From Lachnospiraceae bacterium (GTDB lineage Bacteria > Bacillota > Clostridia > Lachnospirales > Lachnospiraceae), in the NCBI GenBank assembly GCA_022510605.1, contig JAFLTB010000004.1, forward strand, positions 1 through 64,000: a stretch of DNA of 64,000 nt, in the 5' to 3' direction. The translations under genes were made by a program, and so were the position numbers. The notes beneath the pieces were generated by a model. It was not told the DNA's origin. It searched no databases and saw nothing but the letters and a program-made list of their open reading frames with translations. This document shows, piece by piece, positions 29,715 to 40,053 of this stretch (positions within the stretch are counted from its first letter, which is position 1; each line of letters starts with the position of its first letter).

Positions 29715-31061
29715 ATGAAAGAACACAAAAGCACATGGGCGGGGATTTCGAAAGCCTTTTGCTCGAACAATATTTTACTTGTGGTTCAGGGGATTCTTAT
29801 TGGCATACTCACTGGATTAACCGTGGTTTTATATCGGTACTGCCTTACCTGGGCAGAATCCTTTCTATTTTATATACAAGCTCAAATCCAGGGAAATGCC
29901 CTGTATATCTTTTTCTGGTTTCTGGCTCTGGCCGGGCTGGCTCTTGTCGTAGCCCAGCTCCTCCGGGTGGAGCCTCTGGCCGGCGGCTCCGGCATCCCCC
30001 AGATTATGCAGGAAACCAAAGGGGAATTGGACAGCACCTGGTGGCGTGTCCTCTCAGCAAAGCTTGTGGGCGGCACCCTGTGTATCCTGGGCGGACTCTC
30101 CCTGGGACGCTCCGGCCCTTCCATGCAATTGGGCACCATGGCGGCCAAAGGCTTTGTCCAAATCCGAAAAAAAGCGGTGGCAAAAAAACATACCGCTCTC
30201 CAGAAAAATGACCTTATTTTACTTTCCTGCGGGGCCGGGGCTGGTCTTGCCGCTGCCTTTCAGGTTCCCCTTGCCGGAATCCTTTTTGTCATGGAAGAAA
30301 TTCATCAAAGTTTTAACCGCACCCTGTTAGCCGCCGGAATGGCAGCCACCATAGCGGCAGATATTACCGCCAAACTCTTTTTCGGAACAGCGCCAATATT
30401 TTCTTATGAAACAGCTTCCCTGCCCCTGTGCTGGTACTGGCTGTTAGTTCCCCTTGGCCTGCTTTTAGGCCTTGCTGGCGCATGCTATAACACCGTCATG
30501 CTGGGAGCACAGAGCCTGTTCAATTCACTGAAAAAGATACCGATGAGCCTCCGGCTGATTGCTGTCTTTTTTATTTCCGGTGTAGTAGGCCTTTTTCTTC
30601 CACAGGTACTGGGCGGCGGAAATGCCATGGTTACTTTACTGGAACAGGGACAGCCCGCCCTTACCACCTTGCTCCTTTTACTTTTGGTAAAATTTATTTT
30701 TTCCGGGGTGTCCTTTGGCTCCGGCGTGCCCGGTGGCATCTTTTTCCCGCTCCTGACGCTGGGCTCCTTTCTCGGTGCCATCTACGGCAGCCTTGCCACC
30801 GCCTGGCTTCCTCTGGATGGTGCACTTTGGACACAGTTTATTATTCTTGGCATGGCAGGTCTTTTTGCCGGTATTCTGCGAACGCCAGTGACCGCCATTA
30901 TACTGGTTGTGGAAATGACTGGCAGCATGACCAGCCTGTTAGATATTACGATTGTCAGTCTGCTTGCCTGCATTACTGCTAATCTTACGGGAAATCCGCC
31001 GATTTACGTCTCCCTGCTGGAGCGTTTTGTGGCGGGACAGAAAAAGCGGCTCACAAAATGA
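29715..31061 (+). CDS. ClC family chloride/proton transporter
   Basis: GGSGIPQI...LGRSGPSMQLG...GAGAGLAAAFQVPLAGILFVMEE...SFGSGVPGGIFFPLL. Confidence 0.9.
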   Translation: MKEHKSTWAGISKAFCSNNILLVVQGILIGILTGLTVVLYRYCLTWAESFLFYIQAQIQGNALYIFFWFLALAGLALVVAQLLRVEPLAGGSGIPQIMQETKGELDSTWWRVLSAKLVGGTLCILGGLSLGRSGPSMQLGTMAAKGFVQIRKKAVAKKHTALQKNDLILLSCGAGAGLAAAFQVPLAGILFVMEEIHQSFNRTLLAAGMAATIAADITAKLFFGTAPIFSYETASLPLCWYWLLVPLGLLLGLAGACYNTVMLGAQSLFNSLKKIPMSLRLIAVFFISGVVGLFLPQVLGGGNAMVTLLEQGQPALTTLLLLLLVKFIFSGVSFGSGVPGGIFFPLLTLGSFLGAIYGSLATAWLPLDGALWTQFIILGMAGLFAGILRTPVTAIILVVEMTGSMTSLLDITIVSLLACITANLTGNPPIYVSLLERFVAGQKKRLTK

Positions 31062-31067
31062 GCCGCT
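31045..31067. terminator. Bidirectional terminator between convergent genes
   Basis: AGCGGCTCA-caaaa-TGAGCCGCT flanked by A- and T-rich tracts. Confidence 0.65.
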
Positions 31068-31084
31068 CATATTTTAGCAAACGC

Positions 31085-33097
31085 TTATTTAGAAATATAT
31101 TTCCCGGTGTTCTGCACCTCGCCTCTTACATCCAAATACAGGCGGTAATAGTCGGAAGGCAGCGTATCTAACCACATGGTAATATAATACTCTGCTTCCT
31201 CAAACAGCTGCATGGTCTGATAGGTATCGGCAAACTCTACATAATAATTGCCCTTTTTTCCAAAGAAATATACTTTGCGTACACTGTGGTCCACCTCGTG
31301 GATATACAGCAAATCCTCCTGCATTACATAATCAATTTTCTCATCCTTCACCCGGCACTTCTCCTGCACCTCCAGCGCCTGATAAGCCTCTTCACTTAAT
31401 GGCTCCGGACGTTTCAAATCACCGCAGACATAATCTCTGGAGGCTAACAGCGGTTCCGCTAAAGCAGCCACATCCGGCGTAAACTCATGGGCCCGGAAAA
31501 ATCCCGGCTTCACCACAAATTCACTGAGAACTTCTCCGGAAGTAAAATCGTATTCCCGGATAACTCCAATGCCCTCATCAATCGGTGTCACCAGCGAGCC
31601 CGCCATGGCATACAGCCGGTCCTTTTCCGGACAAAGAATAGCATTGGAACGGATTTTGGACTTCGGACACGGAAATCTTTTATGGAAACTTACCGTTCTC
31701 TCTTTTTCATTTATGGTATAAAAACTGATATAGGTATTTTTATCTTTATCAAAAAATTTCACCTTGCGGCGCTTGTGCCAGTGATTGTCAAATACAATAA
31801 TGTGCTTGGTATCCGGATTTCCGTCAAAATCCACATCCAACTCAAACACGGCATGCTGCTGATAAAACCACGGCACATCCCCCACTGGTTTCAGCAGCTT
31901 TTCCTCCATCTCAGTTCCTTCCCAGAAACGAGGGTCACAGAGAAGCCAGCGCATCTCGCCAGTCTCCCAGTCCACACTGCTGATGGAATGAATGTTTCTC
32001 ATGGACACCAGAACGGAGTTATCCTTTTCATAATGGGAGGCGGAGTTGATATGAGCCCAGTCCATCATATCCTGATAGGTCTCATCAAAAATATCTCCCA
32101 GCATAACTTTCTTCACAATCTGTCCGCTCTGTCTATCAATCTCCAGAATCAAATCCTCGGAATGCCCTTCCATACTGCTGCTGGCCGTCATAATATTGCC
32201 CCCCGGTGTCTTTTCCTCCACCGTGTGATGGGCTCCGTTTTTCACCAGATAGGTTTTGCGCACCCGACCAAGATAATCCATATCATAGCTTTGCACTGAC
32301 TGGGGATTGGTATAGGACGGGGCGGATATTTCCCGCTCCATGAAAATGAAACGTCCCCCGGACAATGGAAAAATTCCATAGCCCTTTGGTTTGCGCTTCA
32401 AATAATAACGAATTCTTCCCTCACGGTCAAACACACAGGTTTTTACATCAATACCGCCAGCGACTAAAATATTTTCAAAGGCCGGATCATCCGAAACCTT
32501 CCTGACCTTGACAATTTTTTTCAAATCCTGTGGCAGCGGCCGGGTCTTTATGGAAACCGTCCGCTCATCTATTACCTGGGAATCCTGATCCAGCAGTTCA
32601 AAATGAATATGGTTCATCCGCCCTGGATAGAGACCGAGAACCGGTACCCGGTGATATTTGGTCTCCGGCAACACCGAAGTAAAATCCGTCTCCGGAATTT
32701 TCCCCTTCACCGTAACCCGCACCTGGCAGGGCACTTCGGTGACAAACAGTGCCAGTGCCGTAAGAGGCGCTTCACCAAAGGGGTTTTTAACAAGGAACAT
32801 ATTCTGAAAGGTATATCCGTCACTCTTTAATATGTGTTCCAGCCAGTAATCCCTGGCCTGGGACAACGGCGCATACATAGGCTCTATCTGAATATTGGTT
32901 CGAATTGCTGAGGCCTCTTTGCGGATAAAATTTTTCTCAAACCGCTTTGCCTTCTTCTTCAGCCAGAGGGAATTACACACTGTCACGGTTCTTCCATCAC
33001 TGGTACGAAGGACACGCTTCTTTTTGGAAGAACGCCTGGTCTTTCCCTTCTTCATTTTCTCAACACCCTTCTTGCACGAAACTGCAAACCTTTTCAT
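31085..33097 (-). CDS. Aryl-sulfotransferase (ASST family) with N-terminal ASST-type domain, no obvious signal peptide
   Basis: HH in NGAHHTVEEKTPGGN; DWAHINSASHYEKDNSVLVSMR (H-to-R spacing 18); FYQQHAVFELD; start MKRFAVSCKK preceded by GGAGG. Confidence 0.85.
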   Translation of the reverse strand: MKRFAVSCKKGVEKMKKGKTRRSSKKKRVLRTSDGRTVTVCNSLWLKKKAKRFEKNFIRKEASAIRTNIQIEPMYAPLSQARDYWLEHILKSDGYTFQNMFLVKNPFGEAPLTALALFVTEVPCQVRVTVKGKIPETDFTSVLPETKYHRVPVLGLYPGRMNHIHFELLDQDSQVIDERTVSIKTRPLPQDLKKIVKVRKVSDDPAFENILVAGGIDVKTCVFDREGRIRYYLKRKPKGYGIFPLSGGRFIFMEREISAPSYTNPQSVQSYDMDYLGRVRKTYLVKNGAHHTVEEKTPGGNIMTASSSMEGHSEDLILEIDRQSGQIVKKVMLGDIFDETYQDMMDWAHINSASHYEKDNSVLVSMRNIHSISSVDWETGEMRWLLCDPRFWEGTEMEEKLLKPVGDVPWFYQQHAVFELDVDFDGNPDTKHIIVFDNHWHKRRKVKFFDKDKNTYISFYTINEKERTVSFHKRFPCPKSKIRSNAILCPEKDRLYAMAGSLVTPIDEGIGVIREYDFTSGEVLSEFVVKPGFFRAHEFTPDVAALAEPLLASRDYVCGDLKRPEPLSEEAYQALEVQEKCRVKDEKIDYVMQEDLLYIHEVDHSVRKVYFFGKKGNYYVEFADTYQTMQLFEEAEYYITMWLDTLPSDYYRLYLDVRGEVQNTGKYISK

Positions 33098-33138
33098 CTC
33101 GTTGTCCTCCATTTTGGCAACTGACGCATTTTTCAGCG

Positions 33139-33732
33139 TCACATTTTGTCCGCTAAATATTTTTCAATTTCACGTAAGACTTTTTTCGCACACTGAGCAG
33201 GGTCGCCCTTTATCGTGTCCAACACAATTTCCGGGTTCAATGGTTCCTCATAGGAAGAATCCTTCCCGGTAAAATTCTTAATGTCCTTCTGATACAGTCC
33301 TTTCGGGTCCCGTTTCCGGCAGGTCTCAAAATCGGTACTCACATACACCTCAATAAAATTCCCCTCGCCCGCCTTTTCTCTGGCAAATTCCCGCATTTTC
33401 CGAAACGGAGAAATAAAGGAAACCAGTGTAATAATACCCGCATCCCGAAACAGGGCCGCAATTTCGCTGATACGGCGGATGTTTTCATTCCGGTCCTCAT
33501 CGGAAAACCCCAAATCTGAATTGATGCCGCAGCGGATGTTATCCCCATCCAGAAGATATACGGCACGCCCTGCCTCATTCAGCATTTTTTCCAGTTCCAC
33601 CGCAATGGTGGACTTGCCGGAGCCGGACAGCCCGGTAAACCAGACCACCAGTCCCTTTTGTCCCAAAACCCGGCATCGGTCCTCCGGGGACACTTTATTT
33701 GGATGCCAGACTATATTTTCATTCTTATTCAT
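33139..33732 (-). CDS. cysC: Adenylyl-sulfate kinase
   Basis: WFTGLSGSGKSTIAVELEKML...YLLDGDNIRCGINSDLGFSDEDRNENIRRI. Confidence 0.95.
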   Translation of the reverse strand: MNKNENIVWHPNKVSPEDRCRVLGQKGLVVWFTGLSGSGKSTIAVELEKMLNEAGRAVYLLDGDNIRCGINSDLGFSDEDRNENIRRISEIAALFRDAGIITLVSFISPFRKMREFAREKAGEGNFIEVYVSTDFETCRKRDPKGLYQKDIKNFTGKDSSYEEPLNPEIVLDTIKGDPAQCAKKVLREIEKYLADKM

Positions 33733-33750
33733 GAAAATCCTTTCTGCTCT

Positions 33751-35541
33751 CTATGCCTTAAATATAGAACCGGATTCCTTCAACATGTTCTTAATGGTCT
33801 GAACATTCTTTTCATAATCCTTATCTGCCAGCTGTATATCCGGTGAAATATCCGTGGTAATCTCCTTGCCAACCCATACCACTTCAAACTCTCTGTCCAC
33901 AACCGTCTTCATAATTTTATAATCCGACTGTGTCAGTCCCGTAGCTGTCACAATTAGAAGCATGCCGGCATCCAGCATAAGATTGGCCACCTCGCCAAAC
34001 CGGCGAATCTGCTCTGTGTGGTCCTGAATACTGGCCTTCTTGGTATCGGCGCCTACGCCGTACAGATAGGAACCAATGCCCATGTAATATACATAACGGC
34101 CACAATTCATCAGTTCTCTTTCCAGAATTTTCGCCAGCTTCTTCTTGCCAGTGCCCTCCGGCCCGGTAAGAACAATCATATTCGGCTTCTGGGCATAGTG
34201 CTCGATACGCTCTTCCACCGATACATCGCTGATTTCCCATTTATAGTTACGGAGCATGGTGCCCTCGCGGATTTCCTGCTCCTCGTCCTCTAAGGCCGCT
34301 GTAATGATACCACCGCCGGCAATCTCATAGTTATCCACAATAACAAAGCGGCTGGTTCCCGCCAGGTCCTCCACGGTGTCAAAGGCAATCGGCTTGTCGG
34401 TGCGCAGAATACACTCCGCCACCTCATGTCTTGCCACAGCGGTCTTTTCCTCCGTGGAAGAAAGATTGGAGGAATTGATAACACCTTTTATGCTCTCCAG
34501 CTCCATCTTTACCTTTTCTGAACCGATTTTCAGATAGTATATCTTACCCGGTGTAAAATCTTTTTTGCCCAGCCAGAAAATATTGGCGGCAATACGTGAG
34601 GCCGTCTTTGGCGCCAGTTCCCCGGCAATACTCATCAGTTCTCCCCTGGTAATATAAATCTGCTCTACCATGGTAAAGCCAATAGCCATATTCGGCTTTC
34701 CCTCTTCAATCGGGTCTGCATTAAACACCTCGATATTCTTCACATGGCTTTTCTTGCCGGAAGGATAGAAGATTACCTCCTGGCCCGGACGAATCTTACC
34801 GGTTTCAACCGTTCCGGCCACAATACGGCGGTCATCCCCATTGCGGGTAAATTTGTAAACATCCTGCACCGGCATACGGAAGGGCTGGTTCTCCTTATCC
34901 TGTTCGCATTCGAAATTATCCAGAACCTCCAAAATGCACATGCCGTCATACCATGGCATCTTATCGCTTTTTTTCACGATATTTTCTCCCATAAAGGAAC
35001 TTACCGGCAGGACAAACTTCGGTGTAATATTGATTTGTTTCAAAAATTCCAGATACTCTGCTTTGACACTCTCGTATACCTTTTCATCGTAGTCCACCAG
35101 ATCCATCTTATTGATAACAACGGCAATCTGGTTAATGCCCAGCATGGAAAGCATATAGGCATGGCGGCGGGAATTTTCCTGCACACCCTCTTTGGCGTCA
35201 ATCATCAGCAGAGCCGCCTCTGCGCGGGAGGCTCCGGTAATCATGTTTTTCAAAAACTCAATGTGTCCCGGCGCATCCAGAATAATATAATCTCTCTTTT
35301 CTGTCTTAAAGAAACAGCGCGCGGTATCAATGGTAATACCCTGGGACTGCTCATCCTTTAAGGCATCCAGCAAAAACGCATACTCAAAGGGCTTGGAATT
35401 TCTCCGGCAGGTCTCCTTGACCTGCTCTAATTTTCCCTCCGGCAGCGAATCCGTATCGGCCAGAAGGCGTCCCATCAATGTACTTTTACCGTGGTCTACG
35501 TGACCTACGATAACAATATTCATATCCTCTTTTTTCATCAT
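33751..35541 (-). CDS. cysN: Sulfate adenylyltransferase subunit 1 with C-terminal APS-kinase-like domain
   Basis: [17 protein letters not shown]...[12 protein letters not shown]...[10 protein letters not shown]-term [31 protein letters not shown]. Confidence 0.92.
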   Translation of the reverse strand: MMKKEDMNIVIVGHVDHGKSTLMGRLLADTDSLPEGKLEQVKETCRRNSKPFEYAFLLDALKDEQSQGITIDTARCFFKTEKRDYIILDAPGHIEFLKNMITGASRAEAALLMIDAKEGVQENSRRHAYMLSMLGINQIAVVINKMDLVDYDEKVYESVKAEYLEFLKQINITPKFVLPVSSFMGENIVKKSDKMPWYDGMCILEVLDNFECEQDKENQPFRMPVQDVYKFTRNGDDRRIVAGTVETGKIRPGQEVIFYPSGKKSHVKNIEVFNADPIEEGKPNMAIGFTMVEQIYITRGELMSIAGELAPKTASRIAANIFWLGKKDFTPGKIYYLKIGSEKVKMELESIKGVINSSNLSSTEEKTAVARHEVAECILRTDKPIAFDTVEDLAGTSRFVIVDNYEIAGGGIITAALEDEEQEIREGTMLRNYKWEISDVSVEERIEHYAQKPNMIVLTGPEGTGKKKLAKILERELMNCGRYVYYMGIGSYLYGVGADTKKASIQDHTEQIRRFGEVANLMLDAGMLLIVTATGLTQSDYKIMKTVVDREFEVVWVGKEITTDISPDIQLADKDYEKNVQTIKNMLKESGSIFKA

Positions 35542-35556
35542 ATGATATGGCCCTCC

Positions 35557-36438
35557 TTACATATAACCGCTTCGTCTGAGTTCTTCCAGTCCACCGCCGC
35601 CCTCTTTGTCCTGGGCACGGCCGGAACGCTCTGCGATATTGGCAAATTTACCGGTCTTTAATTCCTCAATTACTTCACGCACATTTTTCGCCGTGGAATC
35701 CACCGGCGTTGTGCAGGGGCCACATCCCAGAGAACGATACCTCTTACCGTCTCCCTGGTCAAAATAAAGAGATACCACAGGAATATTTTCTCTCTCAATA
35801 TATTCCCATACATCCAGCTCTGTCCAGTCCAACAGCGGGTGCACACGGACATGGGTGCCCGGTGCAAAATCCGTCTTATACTGGTTCCAGAATTCCGGCG
35901 GCTGGTCTCCTACATCCCAGTCGTTGTTCTTATCCCTCGGGGAGAAATAACGCTCCTTGGAACGGCTGCCCTCCTCGTCGGCACGGGCACCTACAATAAC
36001 GCCGGTATAGGGCTCACTGTTGTTATCCTTTTCATAAATGCCCTTATTATGATTGTAGCGAAAGCGGGGCCAATTGGCATTCAGCGTATTGGTCAGTGCC
36101 TCCGTCTTTAATCTCATACAGCAGTCAATATGGGAAACATTGCCATCCGGGAAGGTTTCCTTTTTCTCCAGCGCCTCGGTATTCTCTCCGTAAATCATAT
36201 CCAGGTTCCACTCTGCCGCCAGACGATCCCGGTATTCAATCATTTCCGGAATTTTATAATGGGTATCAATATGGACCAGTGGAATCGGCACATGTCCGAA
36301 AAAGGCCTTTCGTGCCAGCCATAGCAATACCGTCGAATCCTTGCCAATTGACCATAACATACATAAATTTCCCAACTCACTATACGCTTCTCTCAGAATG
36401 TGCACACTCTTGTACTCTAACATATCCAAATGATCCAT
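35557..36438 (-). CDS. cysD: Sulfate adenylyltransferase subunit 2
   Basis: [19 protein letters not shown]...[22 protein letters not shown]...[13 protein letters not shown]...[14 protein letters not shown]. Confidence 0.95.
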   Translation of the reverse strand: MDHLDMLEYKSVHILREAYSELGNLCMLWSIGKDSTVLLWLARKAFFGHVPIPLVHIDTHYKIPEMIEYRDRLAAEWNLDMIYGENTEALEKKETFPDGNVSHIDCCMRLKTEALTNTLNANWPRFRYNHNKGIYEKDNNSEPYTGVIVGARADEEGSRSKERYFSPRDKNNDWDVGDQPPEFWNQYKTDFAPGTHVRVHPLLDWTELDVWEYIERENIPVVSLYFDQGDGKRYRSLGCGPCTTPVDSTAKNVREVIEELKTGKFANIAERSGRAQDKEGGGGLEELRRSGYM

Positions 36439-36571
36439 TCTTTTCCTCCATCTTGCACGTCAGGGTGCATTTTTTTGATTAGTACATAACATTCCCATTT
36501 TAAAATATTTCATTATGACACTTTATCTTATAATACAAATTTGTTACAAATATGTCATTTGCTGACATTTT

Positions 36572-37912
36572 TTACATTTTTCGGTAGACCGTAACCAGCA
36601 TGGTAAGAAAGCAGGCTCCCCCGCCAATAAAATTGGACACCGGCTCTGCCAGAAAAACCCCCATCACTCCCAGATTTGCCACATGAGGCAGAAGCAGCGT
36701 CAGCGGCACCACAATAATAACCTTGCGGAATATGGAAAAAAATACGGCTCTCCGGCTGAATCCCAGTCCAGTAAAGGTAGTCTGCCCCGCAAACTGCAGC
36801 GCCATCATAAAAAACCCAAAAAAGTATATGTGCATACAGCTGACTCCGGCTTCCACCACTGCCTGGTCGCTGCTGAATACCCCCAGGAAAAACCGTGGAA
36901 ACAGAAAGAGCAAAAGCCAGGCCGCCAGCGTATACAAAATCATCGACGCCGACATAAAGGAAATCCCGACCTTTACCCGGTCATTCCGTCCGGCTCCATA
37001 GTTAAATCCCATCACCGGCTGGGCTCCGGAACCGATACCGGACACCGGCATCTGGACTACCTCCCGCACAGAATTGATAATAGTCATGATTCCTACATAA
37101 ATGTCACCTCCATAGGTCTGCAGGCTGGCATTACACACCATCTGCACCAGGGAATTTGTCACCGACATGGTAAAGCCTGACACTCCTAATCCCATGATTC
37201 GGAGTACCCGCTTTGCTTCCAGTTTGAACCTTTTTCTCTGTAACCGGATTACTGCCTTTTTTCCTAAAAGAAAATACAGTGTCCACACCATGGCCACGCA
37301 CTGGGACAGCACGGTGGCCAGCGCCGCTCCCCCCACGCCAAGCCCCAGTCCAAAAATTAAAATCGGGTCCAGCACCAGATTCAGACCAGCGCCAATGGCT
37401 ACGGTAAACATCCCCGTCCGTCCAAACCCCTGCGCATTGATAAAGTTATTCATGCCAAGGCTTAACAGCACGAAGGTATTCCCCAACAGGTAAATGGTAA
37501 TATATTCATCCGCATAGGGAAAGGTGGCATCGCTGGCTCCCAGTAAGTAGAGCACCGGCCTTTTCAGGAGCAGACCGGAGACCGTCAGGAACACCCCCAG
37601 AAAAAGCAGCAGCACAAAACAGTTGCCAAGGATGTATTCTGCCTCCCGCTCCTCTCCCTTGCCCCGCTCTATGGAAAAAAGCGGAGCGCCGCCCATGCCA
37701 ATGAGATTTGCAAAGGCCATCACAATGGTAATCACCGGCAGGCACACACCCACTCCCGTCAGCGCCAGTGAGGAACCCGCCTCCATGCGTCCGATGAAAA
37801 TGCGGTCTACAATATTATAGAGTATATTGATGAGTTGGGCTAACGTCATGGGAACCGCCAGCCGCATAATGTTTCTCCTGACACTTCCCTTACTGAAATC
37901 TGTTACTTCCAA
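36572..37912 (-). CDS. MATE family efflux transporter
   Basis: RLAVPMTLAQLINILYNIVDRIFIGR...; PVSGIGSGAQPVMGFNYGAGR. Confidence 0.92.
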   Translation of the reverse strand: MEVTDFSKGSVRRNIMRLAVPMTLAQLINILYNIVDRIFIGRMEAGSSLALTGVGVCLPVITIVMAFANLIGMGGAPLFSIERGKGEEREAEYILGNCFVLLLFLGVFLTVSGLLLKRPVLYLLGASDATFPYADEYITIYLLGNTFVLLSLGMNNFINAQGFGRTGMFTVAIGAGLNLVLDPILIFGLGLGVGGAALATVLSQCVAMVWTLYFLLGKKAVIRLQRKRFKLEAKRVLRIMGLGVSGFTMSVTNSLVQMVCNASLQTYGGDIYVGIMTIINSVREVVQMPVSGIGSGAQPVMGFNYGAGRNDRVKVGISFMSASMILYTLAAWLLLFLFPRFFLGVFSSDQAVVEAGVSCMHIYFFGFFMMALQFAGQTTFTGLGFSRRAVFFSIFRKVIIVVPLTLLLPHVANLGVMGVFLAEPVSNFIGGGACFLTMLVTVYRKM

Positions 37913-38457
37913 TGTGCTCTATCCTTCTTTCCCTGGACGCGGATAACATTTTTGATATAAGAAAAGGTCTCCCTCTCCCCTTTGTCCCGGAGCATAATCA
38001 ACAGCTCCTCCAGCTGCTTTGAAGTCTCCGGGTGCATAATCCGTGACTTGATTCCCCGGTTAAAATACTCATAGGGTTTTTTCTCGTCATATTCACTGCC
38101 ATAGTAAATTTTACTGGCAGCCACCCGGTCGCAAAACATCTCAATCAGATATTTCGTAGGCATACGCACCGGCTGTTTCTGATGGGTTACTACATCGTAA
38201 TCCACCCAATATTCAAAATGGTGCTTGTTCCGCCCCTGATGATGAAGCCAGGCTCGGGAAAATCCCTTAATCTGTCGCTCTTTTACATTGGGGCTCTGGT
38301 CCCCCAGATAATATTTCACTCCCGGAATAAATTCTGCAGGACTGTATTTTGACAAATCGTGCCGCAGGCCCTGCCAGAATATGCCTGCCAGAAAACAGTG
38401 CCGGATTACCTTATGGCGGTGTCTTGTTATTGTAACAAAATGTTTCCAAATATTCAT
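37903..38457 (-). CDS. DUF5662-like protein
   Basis: TRHRHKVIRHCFLAG...GLRHDLSKYSPAEF...AWLHHQGRNKHHFEYW; His-rich pattern recalled from this family. Confidence 0.65.
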   Translation of the reverse strand: MNIWKHFVTITRHRHKVIRHCFLAGIFWQGLRHDLSKYSPAEFIPGVKYYLGDQSPNVKERQIKGFSRAWLHHQGRNKHHFEYWVDYDVVTHQKQPVRMPTKYLIEMFCDRVAASKIYYGSEYDEKKPYEYFNRGIKSRIMHPETSKQLEELLIMLRDKGERETFSYIKNVIRVQGKKDRAHWK

Positions 38458-38590
38458 ACATTTATCCTTTCATCCATATCACTGTTATCTTACCACAAGA
38501 AGAAAACTTTAGCAATTGAACTTTCCCTGACATGAACCTGCTGCTCTCCCGCATAAACTGAAATCAGAAGGAAAAATCCAGGAGGCAATT

Positions 38591-39919
38591 GTGGAGTTTC
38601 TCTTACATATCAATCAGTTCCTGTGGGGCGGCCCGGTGCTTATTCTGCTAATGGGTCTTCATCTGTACCACACCTTTCACCTGTCCTTTGTACAGCGTCA
38701 TATTTTCCGGGGTATCCAGCTGTCTCTGGGAGATGAGACAACCGATGAAAGCCAGGCTTCCTCCCATGGATTCAGTCGGTTTGGCTCTTTGACTACCACT
38801 CTGGCGGCCACCCTTGGCACCGGCAACATTGTGGGAGTCTCCACTGCCATTTATCTTGGGGGGCCCGGCGCCATTTTCTGGTGCTGGCTTACCGGAGTCT
38901 TTGGCATGGCTACTACGTATGCAGAAACCTGGCTGTGTACCCGGTACCGCTATGCCGATTACAGCGGACACCTTCAAGGCGGCCCCATGTATATACTGGC
39001 CTGCCTTCTTAAAAAAAAGGCTCTTGGCGTTCTATACAGCATTGCCCTATGTCTCTCTGCCTTCTGCATTGGCTGTACTACCCAGAGCAATGCCATCACG
39101 GACACCTGCTCCCAGGTTTTTGGGTTCATGCCTGCCATCACCGCCATTATCACCGCTTTTGTAGTGGGCCTGATTTTAATGCAGGGGAAACGATGGATTG
39201 AAAAGTTTTCCATGGCAGTCGTCCCTTCCATGGCAATCTACTTTTTTGGAGGGTGCATCCTGTATCTGATTCTTCATGCTGACTATCTGCTGCCTTCTCT
39301 GTCCCAGATTTTCTCCTCCGCCTTTGGATTTTCTCAGATTGGAGGCGGAGTGGCCGGCTTTACTGTGGGTAAGGCTGTGCGCTACGGCGTTGCCAGAGGG
39401 CTTTTCACCAACGAGGCCGGTCTTGGTACCGCCGGCCTGGTGGCAGGCAGTTCCTCAGAGGCAAAGCCAGAGAACCAGGCCCTTATCTCCATGAGTGCGG
39501 CTTTTTGGGACACAGTGGTTCTCTGTGCCGTCACCGGTCTTGTTCTGGTCTCCTTTCAACTGGAATATTCCGCCGAATGGCCGCTTCTTTCCCCTGGTTC
39601 CCTCACGGCTGCCGCCTTTTCCAAACTTCCTTTTTGGGGGGAAGAAATTCTGGCCGCCGCCATTATCTGCTTTGCTCTGGCCACTTTAGTAGGCTGGAGT
39701 TATTTTGGCCTGCAGGGCTTTGATTTTTTATTTCACGGAAAAGGCCAGCGCCTGTATCAGGGCCTGTATGTCATTATGATTTTTGCCGGGGGCGTTATGC
39801 CGCTTTCCCTGGTGTGGGAACTGACGGATTTTATTAATCTATTTTTGCTTCTCCCCGCCTTTTACATGTTGATACGCTGCCGTAGCGTATTTTCTATTCA
39901 AAATAACAAGAATTGGTAA
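38591..39919 (+). CDS. Sodium:alanine symporter (AGCS) family protein
   Basis: LATLGTGNIVGVSTAIYLGGPGAIFWCWLTGVFGMATTYAETWL...GVARGLFTNEAGLGTA. Confidence 0.93.
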   Translation: MEFLLHINQFLWGGPVLILLMGLHLYHTFHLSFVQRHIFRGIQLSLGDETTDESQASSHGFSRFGSLTTTLAATLGTGNIVGVSTAIYLGGPGAIFWCWLTGVFGMATTYAETWLCTRYRYADYSGHLQGGPMYILACLLKKKALGVLYSIALCLSAFCIGCTTQSNAITDTCSQVFGFMPAITAIITAFVVGLILMQGKRWIEKFSMAVVPSMAIYFFGGCILYLILHADYLLPSLSQIFSSAFGFSQIGGGVAGFTVGKAVRYGVARGLFTNEAGLGTAGLVAGSSSEAKPENQALISMSAAFWDTVVLCAVTGLVLVSFQLEYSAEWPLLSPGSLTAAAFSKLPFWGEEILAAAIICFALATLVGWSYFGLQGFDFLFHGKGQRLYQGLYVIMIFAGGVMPLSLVWELTDFINLFLLLPAFYMLIRCRSVFSIQNNKNW

Positions 39920-40053
39920 AATTTTATAAATTAGACATGGTTTTTACATAATTTTTGTATTATAATTACATTATAAATAATACCATACAGACTGCGGCCG
40001 CCTATGGTCTTTTATGAGACCGGCACCGCCAAATGAAGCAAAGGAGAATCCAT

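Noticed and set aside
31487-32299. 270-aa plus-strand ORF
   Set aside because: Entirely antisense to the well-supported aryl-sulfotransferase; His-rich, low-complexity translation with no domain; a shadow ORF.
34744-35361. 205-aa plus-strand ORF
   Set aside because: Antisense to cysN, which has clear GTPase motifs; no independent support.
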